The notes beneath the pieces are model-generated. The model was not told where the DNA came from, searched no databases, and saw only the letters and a program-made list of their open reading frames with translations. A DNA stretch of 64,000 nt from positions 29,138 through 93,137 of the forward strand of contig JAURVB010001883.1 in the NCBI GenBank assembly GCA_033002965.1, given 5' to 3'. The translations under genes and the position numbers were made by a program. This stretch comes from Piper betle (taxonomy: Eukaryota > Streptophyta > Magnoliopsida > Piperales > Piperaceae). Positions 61,322 to 64,000 of the stretch are shown in pieces; the stretch's first letter is position 1; the number at the start of each line of letters is the position of its first letter.

Positions 61322-62435
61322 ACAACTAAAGAATTGCCATTTATTACCGATAATGTAATTATTCCTTGTACTAATCATGTCGAGAGTTAAACTAAATATG
61401 CCACAACAAATAAAATATTAAATTTCATCGAACAAACCGTAAATGACTATTAATAATATATAAAATCTAAAATCATCAACTAAGTCCAACTAAATAATTA
61501 TTAATAACCTAAAAGTTCTAGTTTATGTTTCTTAGCATTGTCTTTAAAAGTTCTAGTCACACTATTTTTAAATACCTATTTATGAAAAATTAGCTTCAAC
61601 TTCAAACAGAGTTTCCCTGCCGCTCACCAAAAACTTATTAACGACTCTAGATACATAATTCATGAACACGCTGTATCTAGGTCGTAATGGATGAGTTAGA
61701 ATCAGAAGATGGATGGGGTAATTGCATATTCGCTCACCTAAAGAGTCTGTACAAAGCAAGAAGAGGGTGTTTCAAGCATGCCTAACTCTTTTCTTCTTTA
61801 CCAGTTGATCTCCTCGCCTCTCTTCCCTCATCCCTATCCACGATGTTTTCCTCTTTTCCACACCTCTGTTCTTTCAGAACAATTTCTCAGGTAAGTCTCG
61901 TAAGTAGATCAAGGTTAATAATCAACTTAGAATAATTTAATAATTAGTTCATCCACAGATGACCCATGATCGTTTCATGTTGTTTATGCATTAATTTGTG
62001 ATCTTTTCATGAAATAGATGGTAGAATCGACCAGCTCCAGATATGCTCTTTGCGTCCATGAAAAACTTCGGAGAGGTATCAGGTGACAACTAGCTCTCTT
62101 CAATGTCAAGGTTTACCTAAATCAGAAATCAAGTTAAGTGAAGCTAACCATTCAATCGATGTTATACTAATTGCAATGCTTCTCCACTGAAAGCCGAATG
62201 CAGACATTATTGCAACTAGCCATTACTGCTATTGTTTACAATGTAGTTCGCTTTCCAAGCGTGATCAACTGATAATGAAGCTTATACTTTCAGAAAACGC
62301 TTGTGTCTGCCTACTTCATTCTAACACCAGAACTTCCGACTCTATATACAATCACTAATATGGTTTTAGCATAGTTTGTGTTGCTTGCTTATAGCTAGTT
62401 GGTAATTGTCACCTCATTGGTTACTTAGCCTTGAA
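61322..62435. other. Intergenic region with possible cryptic exons
   Basis: ATG at about 61843 opens MFSSFPHLCSFRTISQ before a GTAAGT at 61891, and an AG-preceded ATGGTAGAATCGACC near 62019 could be a second exon ending before GTATCAGG. The peptide is too short to assign and may be non-coding. No other feature recognised. Confidence 0.25.
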
Positions 62436-62439
62436 GCTC

Positions 62440-63300
62440 TGGTCACAGAAATCGGCCGATTTCGTGCAGAATCGGCCGATTTAAATCGGATCGGCATCGC
62501 GCCAGATCCGATTTCGGGGCCGACTCGGTCGGCCCCGAATCGGCTTCAGAATCGGTCGAGTTTGTCCGATTCCGACCGATTTAACTCTGAATCGGTTTTT
62601 ATGAAATTACTAAAATACCCTAGGTATGATTTTTATTAAATTATTTAAGCATGGATAAAATGATAATTTGGATTTTAAAAACCTAAAATCAAACCCGCTC
62701 CCCACACCGCTGCCGCTCGTCCACTCGCCACCGCCCCGTTTCCGCCCTCCGCCGTGCATCCCCTGACTCCGGGCTCGCCGCCGACCGGGCTGCCGACCTC
62801 GCCGCCGACCTCGCAACGTCGCCACCGACGTGTGGCCGGACTCGAATCGGACTGTAACGCACGAATCGCCGCCGACTCTGGGCGCCGGACTGTTCGGTCC
62901 GACCGAGCTGCCGCCATCCTCCGACATCGCCGCCGCGAGACTCGCTGCCGACCGGGCTGCCGCCGGCGGCGGGGTAAAGAGTGGAGGGTGGCATTCTCGT
63001 AATTAAAAGTTGAATCGAGTCTAACTCGAGTTAAAAATAATAATTAATTCTAAATAATTTTAAAAAAAATCTTAAAAAATATTTAAAAATATCATAAACT
63101 ATAATACACAGAATAATATCAAAATACATCAATACCTAATCTTAATATTTATATTATGAATTGTCAAATTATTATATATGACCGATTAAACTAATTTGGA
63201 CCGATTCAACTGAACCGATTCCTGGCCGATTTAGACCGATTCCAATTCCGATTCTGACTCCCTGAAAACCGATTCCGATTCCGATTCATACAACCATGCT
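62440..63300. repeat. ATCGGCCGAT and GATTCCG repeat element with GC-rich core
   Basis: The left part (62450-62605) is built of AATCGGCCGATTT, AATCGG and ACCGATT units in both orientations. The right part (63180-63292) carries ACCGATTCC and GATTCCGATTCCGATTC. Between them are a GC-rich block (62690-62990) and an AT-rich block. The GC/AT junction at 62990-63036 carries the signature GGCATTCTCGTAATTAAAA followed by TTGAATCGA and CTCGAGTTAA, the same junction as in the 5-8 kb nest and the solo LTR. No gene is supported despite open frames. Confidence 0.6.
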
Positions 63301-63761
63301 TTGAAGTACTGAGAACTTCATGAATCAGGTTATTTGTTTTACATAATGCAAATTAATCTTTATCACATGTTTATGTATTCTAATACTATATGAAGTAAAG
63401 CATCACAAAATTTTCAGAAAATAGTTGTGATATCTCTAATACTATAAAAAATTATCCGTCTCCCATTAAAAAAAATGAAATTAATTATATGACTTTTATT
63501 ATTAAGCTTGTAAGATGTTTGTTGGTTAGCGGCCAGAGTTTATAGTTTGGACTACATATGCAATCTATAAAAATATTGAGCAAAGAAAATTAAATTATTT
63601 ATTTATTTATAGTTAAATATTTTTTAGTAGGAGATAATTACTTTAACCAAATAATAAATATACACGAGTGGTTTCTTCCTTTATTTTTCGTTTTTTCGCT
63701 GAAATTGATAACAATTAATTACAGCCGTGGATGGCGGAAAAAACGAACGGCAGGTGATGAC

Positions 63762-63769
63762 GATCCGCG
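63762..63769 (+). promoter_or_regulatory. Histone octamer motif upstream of H2A
   Basis: GATCCGCG is the exact reverse complement of the plant histone octamer CGCGGATC, which drives S-phase expression of core histone genes. It is 132 bases upstream of the H2A ATG, with an inverted CCAAT box (ATTGG) at 63782-63786 and a TATA-like TATATG near 63809. Confidence 0.75.
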
Positions 63770-63900
63770 TACTCTTCTCCTATTGGCCAAAATTGACGAC
63801 TCGGTCAGTATATGTACACGTCCCAACACAGCGTTGCCCATCTCTACCGCCAACCCCATCTCGATCGTCGCCGGCGACCTCGCCGAGGCGCGCGCCGGAG

Positions 63901-64000
63901 ATGGCGGGCCGTGGGAAGTCCCTGGGATCTGGTGCGTCGAAGAAGGCCACCTCAGGAGCAGCAAGGCCGGCCTTCAATTCCCCGTCGGCCGCATCGCCCG
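63901..64000 (+). CDS. H2A: Histone H2A, 5' end only, frameshifted
   Basis: ATG at 63901 opens MAGRGKSLGSGASKKATS, the N-terminal tail of plant canonical H2A. The frame then drifts. One missing base at about 63952-63954 (CTCAGG where CTCCAGG is expected) would give RSSKAGLQFPVGRIA, the invariant start of the H2A fold. The gene runs off the window at 64000. The SGSGASKKA-type tail fits canonical H2A rather than H2A.Z or H2A.X. The octamer motif upstream supports a replication-dependent histone gene. Confidence 0.85.
   Translation, partial: MAGRGKSLGSGASKKATSGAARPAFNSPSAASP

Overview
The window is nuclear DNA from a flowering plant. All confident genes are intron-containing plant families: class III peroxidase, FIE, a BCAS3-type ATG18, a CONSTANS-like protein, a kinesin-14 and histone H2A. 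Several genes have GC-rich first exons that fall to AT-rich later exons (FIE, kinesin, CONSTANS-like), a gradient usual in monocots. I therefore lean to a monocot, but the species cannot be fixed from sequence alone.

Layout. 1-1957: AT-rich DNA with a small CACTA MITE (163-480), then a peroxidase gene (1970-3228). 3640-8550: a nest of GC-rich modules, AT-rich arrays carrying the motif GACTCGAGTC, and long hairpins. 9123-9700: an NHL/LEA_2 gene broken by one base. 10430-10700: a TATA, telo-box and site II promoter followed by a well-formed C/D-box snoRNA. 11420-12245: remains of an ankyrin (ACD6-type) gene on the minus strand. 12889-19136 (-): CCCH zinc-finger gene, divergently arranged with the complete Polycomb gene FIE (20217-23235, +). 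FIE converges on a 20-exon chorein-N/BLTP3-like lipid-transfer gene (23810-31718, -).

31719-40850 is repeat-rich and contains a 2.8-kb solo LTR with a perfect 5-bp target duplication (34803-37622). Degraded relatives lie at 33170-33370, 38690-39740 and 51902-52090. 40855-45194: BCAS3-type ATG18. 46288-47681: CONSTANS-like B-box/CCT gene. 48567-48956 (-): small proline-rich membrane protein. 49395-51376: TRIM retroelements, one intact (50783-51376) and sitting inside an old coding stretch. 54322-59311: ATK-type kinesin-14 in 17 exons. 60060-61320: degraded TRIM and LINE remnants. 62440-63300: a repeat rich in GATTCCG and ATCGGCC. 63901 to the edge: the start of a histone H2A gene with a histone octamer promoter motif.

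Two themes stand out. First, many otherwise good genes lose frame by one or two bases, mostly at homopolymers, which points to residual consensus error in the assembly rather than widespread gene death. Second, the LTRs of the intact TRIM carry a USE-like box and a TATA box 24 bp apart, the arrangement of Pol III-type plant U-snRNA promoters. The GACTCGAGTC family also has a recurring module junction that looks like an undescribed repeat architecture. Apart from the shared divergent promoter of the CCCH gene and FIE, the genes are functionally unrelated neighbours.
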